A DNA stretch of 64,000 bases from Actinernus sp. WN-2022 (Eukaryota; Cnidaria; Anthozoa; Actiniaria; Actinernidae), in NCBI GenBank assembly GCA_030867875.1, contig JAOWCC010001634.1, positions 37,715,867-37,779,866 of the forward strand. Direction: 5' to 3'. The notes under the pieces are model-generated. The model saw only the letters and a list, made by a program, of their open reading frames with translations. It was not told where the DNA came from and did no database searches. Below, piece after piece: positions 10,452 through 22,284 of this stretch (its first letter is position 1; every line of letters starts with the position of its first letter). The position numbers were made by a program, and so were the translations under genes.

Positions 10452-13400
10452 ATGTCTTGGATAAAGAACGGAGTATTTTTGGGGTTCGTTGTTATGGTCC
10501 TAGCACAGGATGTATCCCCACGAGACTTATTTTCAAGCATGGATTTTGCTCGAGACGCACTGATACAGTTTTCTACAGGAACAACGAGGACTGTAAATTT
10601 GAAAACCGTAAAACCCAAGCCCCAGGTAATACCTAAACGCACTTCCATGACCGGGAAAAGCGGCCCAAGCGGCCCAAGCGGCCCAATGATAACAGCAAGT
10701 TTCGAGAAAATGAGGCCTGTAGCGCCAACAACATACGTGAGACAGAGGAAAACCTACCGAGCGCGTTCTACACCTTCGAATAAGTTCCTTGAGGCCCTGA
10801 ATGCCATTGAACGAGCCATTGCCGAAGCGGAGGCTGCTGCCGAATCAGGAGTGCGTGGTGCGGCGCTCCATTACTCGCCTACAAAGCTCGAAGCAATGAA
10901 GAAAGCCATTAAACTCGCGGTTTCCGGGAGGAGCTACCCCGTGGGTCGTAGTTTACTGGGTAAGGCCCTGTGGCTCATCAGGCAGAACTCAGTGAACGCA
11001 ACCAGACCTCAACGAAGGCGCAGCAAACGAGCAGCCCAGAATCAGGCCTCCCGCTTTATTTTAGGCCTCAAGTCTACGATGGGTTCTACTACATTTGATG
11101 AATTCATGGCCGTACATGGTGATGTCACCCTCGTGTTTGCTATTGATACGACTGGGAGTATGTCTGATGAGATCAATGCTGCGAAGAAGATCGCTGTAGA
11201 TGTTATTAACTATCCGCGAGAAAACCCGGTGAACTACATGCTGTCGCCTTTTAGCGATCCCGGTATGTTGTCACATTGATCATGTTTTTCGGGGGATACA
11301 GGGACAGTGAGTGGGCAAATGTTAGCAGAAACCAACTGGTGTTCTAACACGAATCCTGATATCTGATTGGCTAAGCTATTCACTATATATTTTCTGATCT
11401 GAGTAGTGAAAAGGCTTTCAAACGTGACAGCAACTAATAGTTATTTATTGCGGCCGATTCGTAAAAAAACGTTTTTGCATAATTCTGTGTTCCTACTTCC
11501 GGTTACATAAAGATAATCTCTGGCGTCACTTCCATGCAACTGGAAGTAGGAAGGTTAGCTCTCTATATGTCATGAAAGAGTTATTGCTTACAAAGTGGTT
11601 ATTGCTTACAAGTTTGGGTTCATACTTCCGGTTCAATGGTAATGGCTCCTGAAAGAGGCTATGAACGTTCTCCATATGACGTACTACTTAGTCTTCTCTA
11701 TTTCTTCCTCTCCAGGTACTGGTCCTGTAATCTTTAGGGACGATACGGAGGGGGCAATATTCGTGCAGGACATAAATAAACTACGGGCACATGGAGGAGG
11801 GGACTGTCCCGAGCTGACTTTCAAAGCTCTTCTGGATGCTTTGCTTGAAGGACCTGATTGGGGATCACCGCTGTACGTGTTTACTGATGCCTCAGCTAAG
11901 GATGCAACGGAAAGAAACATTGAGGATGTTAAGACTCTTGCGAAATTTCTAGGAACCACCATCAATTTCTTTACCACAGGTGATTATAATTTTTCCTATT
12001 TTTTCCTAAACTATTTAATAATCATGCAGTATTCAGCTGCAATCTAGGATACCAACCACATCTCATCACACAATAACTACCCTGCGTGCAGAGGCCGGTT
12101 CTCTTCGCGAGATAAATAAAAACACTGCTCGCGAGATATAGTATTTAACCCGCCATTGATCTTATCACGTTTTACGGCTTACCTCGTTTGTAAGGAGCAG
12201 CCGTGTGATTTAACTGATAAACTAAAATGTTTTCCTTTAAAAAAAGTATTTTCAATTTATGCTATATTGCCAAGAGGGGCTGAATGGGGTTAACTGATAA
12301 CTGAGAAATGGACCAAAAATAGTGCTGTTAACTGAGAATTTTACCTTTTTTTAGCTGTTAGCTGATATTTGTGAGATAGCTGTTACCTGATATTTCATAT
12401 TTTTTTATTAAAATGACGTAACGTCACATGCTATTATTGGCTTTTCGGATGGTTTTCGACAGATTTGATCCAGTTGATAATAGTCAGTCAAATATTAAAC
12501 ATCACACATAAAATAGGATGTTATCATTAAAAGTTATGTTGTTCAAATGAATAGACAAAATGTAGTGGTTGATGTTGAATTAGCGGTTATTATTCATTTC
12601 ATACCAGCAAATATGTATTCAAATCAGGTTAGGGTAGTCTTTTTATATAACTTAACTGATAACAGCAAAATTTAACTGATAACTGATAAATAGCTAAAAA
12701 TTTAGCTGTTAACTGATATTGGTACTCCCCCATTCAGCCCCTCTGCCAACAATCTAAGAGTAATTTGTTCCAACAGCCGAGGTTTCCTTCAAAAAATAAA
12801 TCCAGGGTGATCAACACCTAACTTCTCCTAAAGATATCAGCACAAAGTGAAGCAGGCAGGTCATGAGAATATTGGAGTTGATCAGCTGGGAAAAGTTGTT
12901 TTGATTAGTGTAACACCAAATTCTTTTAACTGAAACTACAAGAAGTGTATGAAGATCAGTAAGGAGAATTTCAAGGAACTCAGGACCGGAGATTTAAGCC
13001 TTCAATCAACTGAGATTTATGACGACTAATCCAGGGAACTCTGGTGCTTCGCACCATTTCATTACCATTCAGCATATCGCGGTTTCGGCTATGCAGAACT
13101 GCATCTATAAACAACATCAGACGATGGTGCTCACTGGCAAATTGAAACTCAATGACGATAAAACTTGATAATTGGCACTAGACCTCAATTAGCTAAAGTA
13201 AACTTGAATACACTACGTGTAGGTAATACTCATATAATTGTATTTCATAGTGATGTAAAAAATCTGGGCTGCTGGTTTGATTCCCAACTTAATTTTCACA
13301 ATCATATATCGAAATGCTGTAAAGCCTCTTCCACTTATACAACATAGGGCGTATTAGGAAATTTCTCAGCCATAACACTACAAAAATGTTAATTAATGCT

Positions 13401-16400
13401 TTTGTAACAAGTCGCTTAGACTACTGTAATAGTCTTTTGTATGGCTTGCCGGCCACCCAACTCAACAAGCAACAGAGAATTCAGAATGCAGAAGTTTGAC
13501 CATATAACTTCTACACTATATAAGTCGCACTGGCTCCCTGTCAAATTCAGAGTAGATTTTAAGGTCCTGTTAATAACATATAAGGCAATAACATATAAGG
13601 CAATACATATGGCCTTGCACCGGACCACCTCACTGAACTCATAAATGTAAAGACTCCATGACGCTGATACAATTTAAGATCCAATGGCGAACTGTTACTC
13701 CAGCGTCCAAGAGTGACGACTCTAGCCACCTTCATGTCGGGCATAAAGAACGTCAAAATCGGCATCAGTGAGCGTGGACAAATAATTAAAATTAACACCA
13801 TTTATTTACTTATAGTCTCAATTTGACGAAATGTTGGTGACTTGTTAACAAAATGAAACTACATATTTTAGGTGTTTTATGTTAGTATGATGACGTTGTT
13901 GTGACATCATAAGTGATGCCCCCTTTTTTGGTGAAATTCCCCCTTTAATAAACGTTACAAACAGACTACACCATCAAAGGGCCCTCGTGACACACATTCA
14001 TTTGGCGCAAATTTGAACGTTCCACGACTACTACAGCAAAAGTTATAGAGGAATGACTGTTGCTATGACGTCATATTTAGTGACGTCAGGAGTCGTACCT
14101 AAATAAGGCTGCCTATTGTTAAAAAATCAAGAAAAGAAAATAATGTGACTTTTGAGTGCCAGACTAGCGCATTGCATCATTAAAACTCGAAAATCACTTA
14201 AAGGATTTTTTTCTGAGGGCATGTATAAAAAAGTATGACGTCATAATGACGTTACCGAAATTAAGCCGGTTATGGACAAAAAATCAAAATTCTTAAAAAC
14301 ATACGATTTTAGCCACCAACGTGTTTTATGATTGGACAAAATGTCATGCAACAATATTTACAACTCTAAAAAATGAATGAAGCGATATTTTCATAAATGC
14401 TTTTATGTTGTTTATTTCCCGCCAAATTTTGGCGGGAAAATGGACAAAATTAAAACTTTCATAACGTTTTGATTTTCTTAACCAATCGACATCGGCTTTT
14501 CGATTCCTTCATTCTCATCACGAGTAGCTTTTAACAATATACGACATTCCTTTTATAGCGGTAATGAACAGTTGTAAGAAACGTATTACAAATGGATAAA
14601 TGACGTCATTGTGACGACACGATGGTAGTAACATAGCTTAAAAAATCAGGTTATATTCCTTTTACGATTTTACGTCCTTCTACCAAAATTCGATCCTCTG
14701 CATTGAAAACTTTTTTAAATATAGAACTCATGCCGTTTTTATGGTCGTTTGTGCCCAACGTGCTTGGGTGACCGGCGACTGACCGCTCATTCGCTCTTAC
14801 AGCACCCACCCTGTGGAATGAACTCTGAGATACCGTTAATGTATTAAAATACTCCTTAAGACCTATTTATTTAGGAAGGACATTCAAGATTAATTATATG
14901 ACATTATTTATAACATTTATAACATTTTTATAACATTACGTTTGTAGACCATTAGTTGCTGTTATGCGAATGTAAGCATACCACATGAAACATGCGCACT
15001 ATAAATATTAAATTAGTATTAAATTATTAATAGAAACAAACAGTTTCACAATTTCGAATATCGTTATTTTAACAGGCGGATGCAGAGGCAGTAGCCAATC
15101 AACAGATCCCTTTAAAAACATAGCCGATGCCACTTCCGGTCAGATGCTGAGGCTCACGGGAAAATTAGAACTGCAGCGGTTGGATGGGTTGACCGGAAGC
15201 GTACTGGGAGGTTCTAATATTATTAGCGTTGGCTCTAATTTATCTCTCCGAAAGAAACGCAGGGCTGCAGCTAATGCACGCTACCGGATACAAATCGATG
15301 ACTCGGTTGAACAGGTATCTGTATGCCTTACGACTGGAAGTAAAATCCAGGCTGGAATATCGCTCACTGATCCGACAGGTAATCCAACGAGCGTCTGCGT
15401 TTAAGTCGTTCAGAAGTGTGAAGTATGCTGATCCTGTTTTTTTTTTGCATACGTGTTTCACTCAGGTGTTGTAGTGACGTCTGGTAAAGTATCCCTATCG
15501 AAGGTTTCAATCTTCCAAATCAGTAACCCCAGAGTGGGAATCTGGACACTAGAAGTTCCACCATCCGCTGGCAACCACGAGTTCTTCGTCAAGTCAACAA
15601 GCGACACTAACATTGACTTCGAACACTACTTTTTGTTGGCAATCACAAACAGACGAAAGACTATCGAGGTTCCTCTATCTTATCCTCTAAAAGGTCGGTA
15701 TAATTTTTCAAAATGTTCAATTGCTTGAGTACAACAGATTGACATTATGTAGTGTGCTAAAGCATGGGCGCCACCATATGGATTACATGTCTTCACATTA
15801 TTTATGGCTGGTAAGGGCTACCCTGGTCTCAGAGGCTTTCGAGAATGGGGCCGCGAAACAGCGTCAGCGAGCTGCGAAGCGGTGAGAAGGGAAGAGAGAA
15901 GAAAGCCTCTGGTAGCCCGCGATCGTTTCTCACTATCATGCTAACGATAGTTGCCAATCAACATCACTAGATCAATTAACGAGGAACCAATCACAACACA
16001 CTAGACAATAGCCAATCAGAGAACGCTATAAGGTAATTAAAGATTCTTCAAATCAAGAGGAAGAGACAGATCTTGTCCCTAGTTCAACTCTATTGGCGCG
16101 GTACGATCAGTCAACGGTCACGGGCTACCAGAGGATTTCTTCTCTCTTCCATACTCCCGCTTCGCGGCTCCGTTCGCTTCTCTCCGACGGAAGAAAGCCT
16201 CTGGGACCAGGGTAGGTAAGGGCAGTTTGGATGATGGAAACAGGTGTCTGGCCGTTAGACGACTGGGTACTAATTTAAATAGGCACCAATCAAGTATAAA
16301 TATCAAATTTTGTAATAATCCGAGCGTGGATGGTTTGCTTAGCGTCTTGGTTATGATGTTTGTTTTAAATGCAAAAAAGTGATCGGTTCGAATCCCAATA

Positions 16401-18906
16401 AGAAACGACTTTTTTACTCTCGTTTATTCTCTCTTCTTGTATACCTGCGAACTCTATAGCCACAAATTAGCCTCGTCTACTTGTTTTCCTACTTGGTTAG
16501 GATATGTTTTATGGTTCAGTTAGTGTATGTGACTTTCAGACCAAGTGAGGTTTGAGTTATGGAAATTATGGCTTTGTAAAATCTATCAAATATTTTTCCT
16601 TCCGTGTGACCCGAAATCTGCTCCCCGCCAAGACGACAGTTATTACGAAACACCCCCTGTAAGTATGGTGCGCGCAAGGATTCCCGTAAATACCAACTCA
16701 CATAGACCCATTCGAAAAATGGCGTCCAATTGAAAACGCTATTGTCCTGGTAACGTGAACACGAGGCTAGTCAGTCCACACAAAAGCTTTTGAACGTGTA
16801 AGCGAGGCTAGTCAGTCCTAAACAATAGTTAATTAAATTGAGCGCCATTTTTCGAATGGGTCTATGGGTCAGCGTGCGAAATTCAGTCTTCACTCTGCAT
16901 GAGTGGTATTCGTCGTATTTTGCTTTGCACAATCAAGATGGCGGCTGTGCATTTGACCACAATCCCTTGCGAACCTAACACAGTAAAACACACACGTAGA
17001 AATCCCCTGTTTTTTTTCACTGACAGTGTATTGGCAACAGCACTTGTACTGGCTTGTTTTAAACATTTAAAACCTCTCTACAGCGCTTTTATAACGGATT
17101 TAAAGATGTTCGTGCGCAAAGGTCTTTATTTAACTCTAATTCGTGCAAATTAACCACAATGTTTTCGTTTTGAATAACTTTTATAGCTTTACTTTACAAC
17201 CATGTTTCCAGGTAAATCACGCACAAACCTTTTGAGTGGGCTCCCTGTGGTCTGTACAGTTTACCCTCTGGTTAGCGAGTTAACCCCGGGGTAGCGCTTA
17301 CCCTTAATTGCTTCAAATAACCGGGCCTTGGATGGAACTCTGCCTGCGTGCAAATTAACCACAAGGTTTTCGTTTTGAATGACATTTATAACTTGACTTC
17401 ACAAACAGGTTTTACCAGAGTCCATAACCAGAAGTCTCGATAAGCAATGGAACGCGGCCCATCAGTTTCAGGAGGCGTTCACCTCTCAAAACCTTGCATT
17501 TTATTGGATCCCATTTGGATTGCACTGACAAAGAATTCCATTGTTTTAGGGTTAGTGTTTGTATTGTTTCAAGGTTAGGCATTGTTTGGATAGCCAGCAC
17601 TATTCCGATCCAGGTTCCGAGGAGGTGAAGGCCATCCCATCAGTTTAATAACACCGCAAAAAACAGGATAATTCGGTGCCTCTCATACTACTGCCATCCC
17701 ATCAGTTTAATACGTCGGTATAACCTATTTTTAGAACGGCGCTCAAACTACTTTCCTGGGTGAAAAACAATGGCAGCCATGTTTCTTTTATAAACTCAAA
17801 ATTAGTTATCTCATTAGAACAAAGGCTTTCATGTTGTTGGACCGATCAGAGTTGCTGAGGCAATGAGGTGCAATACGATTGGAGAATCGTTTTCTAAAAA
17901 TAGATTATACCGTAAACTGATGCACCAAAACCCAGTATGACAGTCTGGTTATGGACTTCTGGTTTTACTAATAACACTACCAATCTCGTATAAGTGCCTT
18001 TAAATAAATGATGTCATCCAGTACAACCACATGATTGCATTCCAACATAATTGAGTGTCGGAAGTGTTTTGGGTTTGCGTTTACTAAGCTCTCCTATTGG
18101 CTGAGAAAGTAAACCAACCAATCAGAATCTAAAGTAAAACCAAACCCAAATTGGTTTTGGCTTTGCTTTGGTTTGTCATTGGCTCACAGGGAAGCCATTT
18201 ATGAGTTACTTGTGATTACTCGCTCCTATGATTGGCTGGCTGTGGGTAATTTGCGTTTGGTTTTGCTAAGCTCAACTGAAAACCGCTCTAAGGCCCATTT
18301 TCAGTATTCTAATAAACTCTTATGCTTCCAGGTCGATCAGTCAAGCTGGTTATAACAGTTGCAGGAGCGCACAAGGTCAACAGACAAACAGTAACGCTAG
18401 AACTCGTTACAAAGTACGGAGAACATATCATGAACGTTCCATTACGATCCGTTGATACAAAAGGCGTCCGCTACATTGCCGCATTCACCCCACCCTCCCG
18501 ACCCTTTAAACTAAAAATCAAGGGCAATACCAAAACCGGCAACGCCTTTGAGCGAATATCTCGAAATATCGTGGAGCCGAAGACAATAATGCTTCGAGTG
18601 TTGCACTCCTCCAGTGATTATACCCTTCCTCCTGGACGACGAACGACTGTCATTTTTCAACTCTACAGTGTGGGACCTAGAAGACAAAGAATTCGTATCG
18701 ATGTGATGGATAGATGCGGCTTTGCGAGAATTGAAGGCCGCAATCACCGCACGGTACGTAATGGCCGACAGGCGTTTCTTGCCATTAGTTTTCTGGCACC
18801 TCTCGGCACACCAGCGGGTACCACTGATACAGCTGTCGTTAGTATATCAGTTATATGGAGCCGTGAGATGGTCTCGCAAGCCGTCCAGCTTATTGTGGTG
18901 CCGTGA
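10452..18906 (+). CDS. Secreted hemicentin/VWA7-type von Willebrand A domain protein
   Basis: Coding exons are 10452-11262, 11716-11979, 15076-15378, 15466-15693 and 18332-18906. All introns are GT-AG and phase 1, giving 726 aa without a stop. I chose the ATG at 10452 because a signal peptide follows (MSWIKNGVFLGFVVMVLAQ); an in-frame ATG at 10404 is the alternative. Order: signal peptide 1-19; a short GPSGPSGP run; a helical Ala/Glu segment; a furin-like RRRSKR site at 188-193; then the vWA domain from about 225. MIDAS residues are DTTGS at 232-236, the GGGDCPE loop at 297-303 and D328 in FTDAS, as in hemicentin-type A domains. A second polybasic site, RKKRR, lies at 417-421. The C-terminal part looks beta-rich and is unassigned. 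It likely acts outside the cell in metal-dependent adhesion. No Ig or EGF repeats are present, so it is not a full hemicentin. Confidence 0.85.
11263..11715 (+). other. Intron 1 of the vWA gene
   Basis: This 453-bp phase-1 intron (GTATGT...TCTCCAG) contains repeated ACTTCCGG/CTTCC motifs, for example near 11494, 11527 and 11625. I see no gene in it. Confidence 0.7.
12268..12749. mobile_element. 470-bp MITE with 6-bp TSD, copy 1 (intron 2)
   Basis: The element 12274-12743 starts GAGGGGCTGAATGGGG and ends CCCCCATTCAGCCCCTC. It is flanked by TGCCAA at 12268-12273 and 12744-12749. Inside both ends are several TTAACTGATAACTGA-like units, and a palindromic ATGACGTAACGTCA occurs near 12414. A second copy lies at 61476-61929 with its own 6-bp duplication. 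It sits in intron 2 of the vWA gene. Confidence 0.85.
13130..14890 (+). pseudogene. Decayed CR1/L2-type LINE reverse transcriptase tail
   Basis: Broken frames give phrases typical of the C-terminal end of LINE polyproteins: VKNLGCWFDSQLNFHNHISK near 13257, then KSHWLPVKFRVDFKVLLITY near 13520. After an interruption, frames near 14790-14880 resemble the RSFALTAPTLWNEL region that normally follows. Several stops and frameshifts are present. About 1 kb of unrelated DNA (roughly 13722-14765) splits the LINE. The whole lies in intron 2 of the vWA gene. Confidence 0.7.
13722..14765. mobile_element. About 1-kb insertion in the LINE, with TGACGTCA sites
   Basis: This segment separates two halves of a LINE reading frame, so it is probably a later insertion. 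Its ends are imperfectly inverted: GTCGGGCATAAAG with AAAATCGGCATCAGTG on the left, and ACGGCAT with TTTGTGCCCAAC on the right. Exact boundaries and a target duplication are not clear. It contains four perfect TGACGTCA palindromes (14066, 14081, 14236 and 14601) and a 25-bp palindrome at 14415-14439 made of TTTCCCGCC half-sites. Confidence 0.5.
15810..16223. mobile_element. 396-bp foldback element with 9-bp TSD (intron 4)
   Basis: The element 15819-16214 begins TACCCTGG and ends CCAGGGTA. Arms of about 100 bp include GAGGCTTTC/GAAAGCCTC and GAAGAGAGAAGAAA motifs. Perfect direct repeats GGTAAGGGC lie at 15810-15818 and 16215-16223. The centre is unique and contains GCCAATCA motifs. The 9-bp duplication again points to the MULE superfamily. 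The element lies in intron 4 of the vWA gene. Confidence 0.8.
16701..16866. mobile_element. MITE, 166 bp (intron 4)
   Basis: Terminal inverted repeats of 24 bp begin CATAGACCCATTCGAAAAAT and end ATTTTTCGAATGGGTCTATG. Two internal copies of CGAGGCTAGTCAGTCC lie near 16761 and 16803. I could not find a convincing target duplication. Confidence 0.65.
17699..17923. mobile_element. MITE, about 225 bp (intron 4)
   Basis: The left arm CATCAGTTTAATACGTCGGT, continuing to TATTTTTAGAA, is matched on the right by TTCTAAAAATAGATTATACC, continuing to TAAACTGATG. A partial second left end (CCCATCAGTTTAATA) lies just upstream near 17637. No target duplication was found. Confidence 0.55.
18055..18300. repeat. 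Inverted TTGGTTT / AAACCAA region in intron 4
   Basis: This stretch alternates GGTTTGCGTTTACTAAGCTC, AAACCAACCAATCAGA and TTGGTTTTGCTAAGCTC with several ATTGGCT motifs, forming overlapping inverted repeats. It may be a decayed foldback element. Confidence 0.35.
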
Positions 18907-19017
18907 AAGAGACAAAATATGTTAGGTCCTGGCTATATTTTTTTTCAGGACCAACCTACTGATAATAGATTATACTTTGATTAATTCGTCGTATTGTAAT
19001 ATTTTCATATTATGTGA

Positions 19018-19023
19018 AATAAA
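19018..19023 (+). promoter_or_regulatory. Polyadenylation signal of the vWA gene
   Basis: A canonical AATAAA lies 112 bp after the vWA stop codon, followed by a TTGTTGTTG run. It is the first such signal downstream on the plus strand. Confidence 0.6.
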
Positions 19024-19209
19024 TTGTTGTTGTTGTTGTCAAAACACAGTGAGTTAATGGCGCTATTCTCGTGTTAACGTACTGTTGCCATTCCCTTTGC
19101 AAAAAATATATCAGTCCCAAACGTATGGCTATAGAAGACAACCGTTTTAACATTCCTGTCCATGGTCGCGGCTTGGATTTTAGCCTACGATCTCGCTCGC
19201 ACTAGCTTC

Positions 19210-19403
19210 CAATAGCCCACTTTCGAATAATGCTTTACTTCTCACGCACAAGGTTTCAATCTGAGGCTTCGGGGTACGTAAACTAGGTTTTTAAATTTAT
19301 TCTATTCTCCGAGAAAACAATCAAATCTATATGTACCCCAGAGCCTCATACTGAAACCTTTGTGCGTGACAAGTGAAGCATATATATCGAAAGTGGGCTA
19401 TTG
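19210..19403. mobile_element. MITE, 194 bp, with about 70-bp TIRs
   Basis: The left arm CAATAGCCCACTTTCGAATA, continuing through CACGCACAAGGTTTCA, is matched by the right arm ending CGAAAGTGGGCTATTG. The arms cover most of the element, around an AT-rich centre. No clear target duplication was found. Confidence 0.65.
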
Positions 19404-19737
19404 AGCTAGCCGTACGATGGCTACCCTAGCTTCCTTGCTATTAGACGGTATTTAACTTTACGTTTCTATAATATTACATGGTAATAATCAGGTTTTCAAC
19501 ACATGGATAAACTATTGCAACCGAAATACGCATTTATGAATTTGGTGTATTACTGAATACAATTACAGGCGTTTTGATTGTGTAATGACTATACTACGTA
19601 CATGTACCACATTCGAGAATGGTACATGTATGAGATCATCTATATACCATATGTCCACCATCGAGAGTCGACACTGGAATTTGCACTGCACTAATATTTC
19701 TATAATATCCACACGATTTTCTTCAGTCGATGCTTTG

Positions 19738-20535
19738 TTTCAGTCTGCAATGGGTCGCTTACGAGAGTAACCACCACAGGAAGCCCAAATTTTAGTAATA
19801 TGATATCTGGTCTCTAGGGACAGGAAATATCAATACCACAACAGATTTTATCACTACTGTTTATTGGTATGGGTTTGTAGTGCTCCAACCTTAAAACCTT
19901 TAAATGTTTCAGGGAACATGAACATGAACTTCAACAGATAAACGGGGCTTGATAGTGTAAAAAAATATTTACAGTTTATGGCTTGAAAAACCTTTTAATC
20001 GAGGATTGTGTGAACGATTTCAGTTGTACCTCTAATAATACGTCACTAACACGGGAGACTGCAGAGGATAATGGTTCATTTCCATGCCAGTCTGCAAACC
20101 CTACCACCTGATTGACAAGCTCAATTACTTCTCTAACAGAGCTGATGCTTGGAGCCTTCAAAGGCTGGTCAAATCATCGTCACTGTCGCTCTCTACGGCA
20201 TCGCCCTGTCGATGATGCTCTATCACTTCTTTGCGCAACTTTTCTCTCCAGTAATAAAGCCATTGTAATCAGCTAATTGTAATGTACTGTATTTGCTAAA
20301 AATATATTACTGTACTTGACCTCTGGGATGGTCGCTTACCGGAGGTAAAATAACAAAGAAAAGTCCAATCCCCAAACCCAAAAGATGGTCGCGGTCGTTT
20401 ACGAGAGGTGGTCGCTAATGAGAGGTATCAAATGCAGTGATTTCACTGAGAGACAAAACCGGCTTTTGGTAAGTGGTCGCTTAAGAGAGGTGGTCGCCTA
20501 CGAGAGGTGGTCGCAATGAGAGGTTCAACTGTAGT
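19738..20535. repeat. Cluster of GGTCGCTTACGAGAGGT-like units
   Basis: Degenerate units of the form GGTCGC(T)(TA)ACGAGAGGT occur at about 19750, 20330, 20391, 20410, 20473, 20491 and 20507. They end in AGAGGTTCAACTGTAG. They are probably the sub-terminal repeats of a transposon whose other end I could not place. The minus-strand open frame at 19976-20161 has no recognisable motif. Confidence 0.45.
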
Positions 20536-20855
20536 TCTCGTTGTCTAGTAAGTGGTACCCACTACACTAGTAGTCGCACAGTAAGCCCAAAGTATTGTAA
20601 TGTAAAGAGAGCAGTAAAACTAGAAGTCACGTTTCGTCGAACTGTAGCGGTACGAGCGGAGGCAAAGAGAGGAAAGGGGAGCCAAAGAAGAAGAGCAGAG
20701 CTAACTATTTGATGTTTACATTTTAGAGTGGCGCTATCACAGTAGCATTAGTAGAAATTATATATGCATATTAGCTAATGCGGACGGGCTTACCTGTTTG
20801 TACCGCCAATAAAATGTGAACTTCGTACAGGAAAAGCACTTTATTAGTTTATGTA

Positions 20856-21125
20856 GTTATGATATGAAATCATGTTTGCCGCGTAGCACTAGTAAGTGTA
20901 AAGAATGTGATATAAAGTGGTAAGCTGTAGTGCTAAGTGTGCACGCCCTACGAGGGAAAGAGAAAAAATCTCTGACCCAAGTGGGACTCGAACCCAATGA
21001 CCTCCAGGTTGCATGTCTGGCGCTCTACCAACTGAGCTATCAAGTCAGATGAGAGAAATCGTGGGTATTTGTGCGTTTTATGTGGTCACGGCGATTATAT
21101 ATGTATATGTAGTTATGATATGAAA
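20856..21125 (-). mobile_element. tRNA-derived SINE unit, minus strand
   Basis: Read on the minus strand, the unit has ATCGCCGTGACC...CACGATT, a tRNA-like segment (21047 down to 20973), then a tail through TTTTTTCTCTTTCCCTCGTA, GTGCACACTTAGCACTAC and GCTACGCGGCAAA. Copies of AGTTATGATATGAAA lie at both edges. Related units are at 60503-61050 and 63745-64000. Confidence 0.75.
20973..21047 (-). tRNA. tRNA-like pseudogene at the SINE core
   Basis: This 75-nt cloverleaf-like segment starts TGACTTG and ends GGGTCA. It has an A box (TAGCTCAGTTGG) and a perfect B box (GGTTCGAGTCC). The anticodon loop reads CATGCAA here and CATGTAA in the other units. It lacks U at position 33 in the standard register, so it is probably not a functional tRNA. 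Pol III promoter function is plausible. Confidence 0.55.
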
Positions 21126-21139
21126 CTTGCTAATTTAGG

Positions 21140-21366
21140 CACAGGAAACTCAAGCTCTGTTTCTATTTTAAATTAACGAGTATTTGGTTACTGATCCGTT
21201 AGACCAGAACTACTGAAATAAAATCAATGAAAACATGCCTGAAGTCTTTATCTGTTCTTCATTAGGTTCTGTGTGCAATTTCAGCGAATTCTGTTGAAGT
21301 TTTACCCCTGGACCTCTCCACCTAAGGTTTTAATTTAAAGGAGAAACAGAGCTTGGATTTCTTGTG
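21140..21366. mobile_element. Truncated CACAGG-family MITE
   Basis: It starts CACAGGAAACTCAAGCTCTG and ends GAGCTTGGATTTCTTGTG. Its first 180 bp match the left arm of the palindromic element at 52016-52397, but most of the right arm is missing. No target duplication is visible. Confidence 0.6.
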
Positions 21367-21734
21367 ATCCCGATATGCAAATATTATCTAATTAAAAATA
21401 TATTTCAGTGGATAAACAAACTGGAAAGAGAATATGAAAGTTTGTTATCACAACAGTAAGTTTGACATAAAAAGGTTGGACGTCGACCTCACCTTAAAAA
21501 AAAGCTGCGCATGCATACAAATGTTACACCATTTACAAGGGTTTATATGGCTGTCACACAACTGAACTTAACCATGCATGCAAATGCCAACAAGGCTGTT
21601 TATTATTTGCGTGCCGCGATTTTTCGCCGTTAACCATCAGATTGCACATATATGGTGCAATACCCTGGTTCCAGAGGTTTTCTATTTTTTTTTAACTTAT
21701 TATTGCGCACTATTATTACTCATTCATTATTCAT

Positions 21735-22250
21735 TTGCGCACTAATTAATGCAGGCTAAAAATAAATCGGCGCAGACTATCAGGCTGCGGAAATTATTCC
21801 CGAATTTTCTCGAATTATTCTATTATTTTATTCTTTTCAAATTGCCAATTATTCTTTTTTCTGTGCGGAAAATCCCACCGATTATTCCGATTGAAGCCTC
21901 TGCGAGGAGAACTTCGTCCGCCATTTTTAATCACCGCTGATCACTAAGGGACGAGGTCAAAACAATGGTACTCGATAGGGACCCACTTTTTTTCAAAAGG
22001 TTGGTGGGTCCCGGGTGATACCCCCCTCCACACACGCACGTTGTTGGTGGTGGTGGCGGGTAACCCCCCCCCCCCCCCTACCCAATTCGTCTAGGGACCC
22101 ATTTTTTACCAGTGGTGGAGGTGGGGGTGACACCCCCCCCCAAATTTATTTGATGGTGGCGGCGCCGGCGGTGACCCCCCCCCCCCCCCCCCCCCAAATC
22201 GTCTAGGGACCCTTTTTTTACAGTGGTGGTGCCCCCCCCCCCTCCCCCAC
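21735..22250. repeat. C-rich minisatellite repeat, left member of an inverted pair
   Basis: An AT-rich block (21735-21900) is followed by GGGACGAGGTCAAAACAATG at 21949 and degenerate GGTGGTGGGT / poly-C units with C runs near 22065, 22132, 22175 and 22229. The reverse complement of this arrangement lies at 28640-29220. Open frames here are low-complexity artefacts. Confidence 0.55.
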
Positions 22251-22284
22251 AAACACACAAAAACAAAGCGGTGGTGGTAAATTC

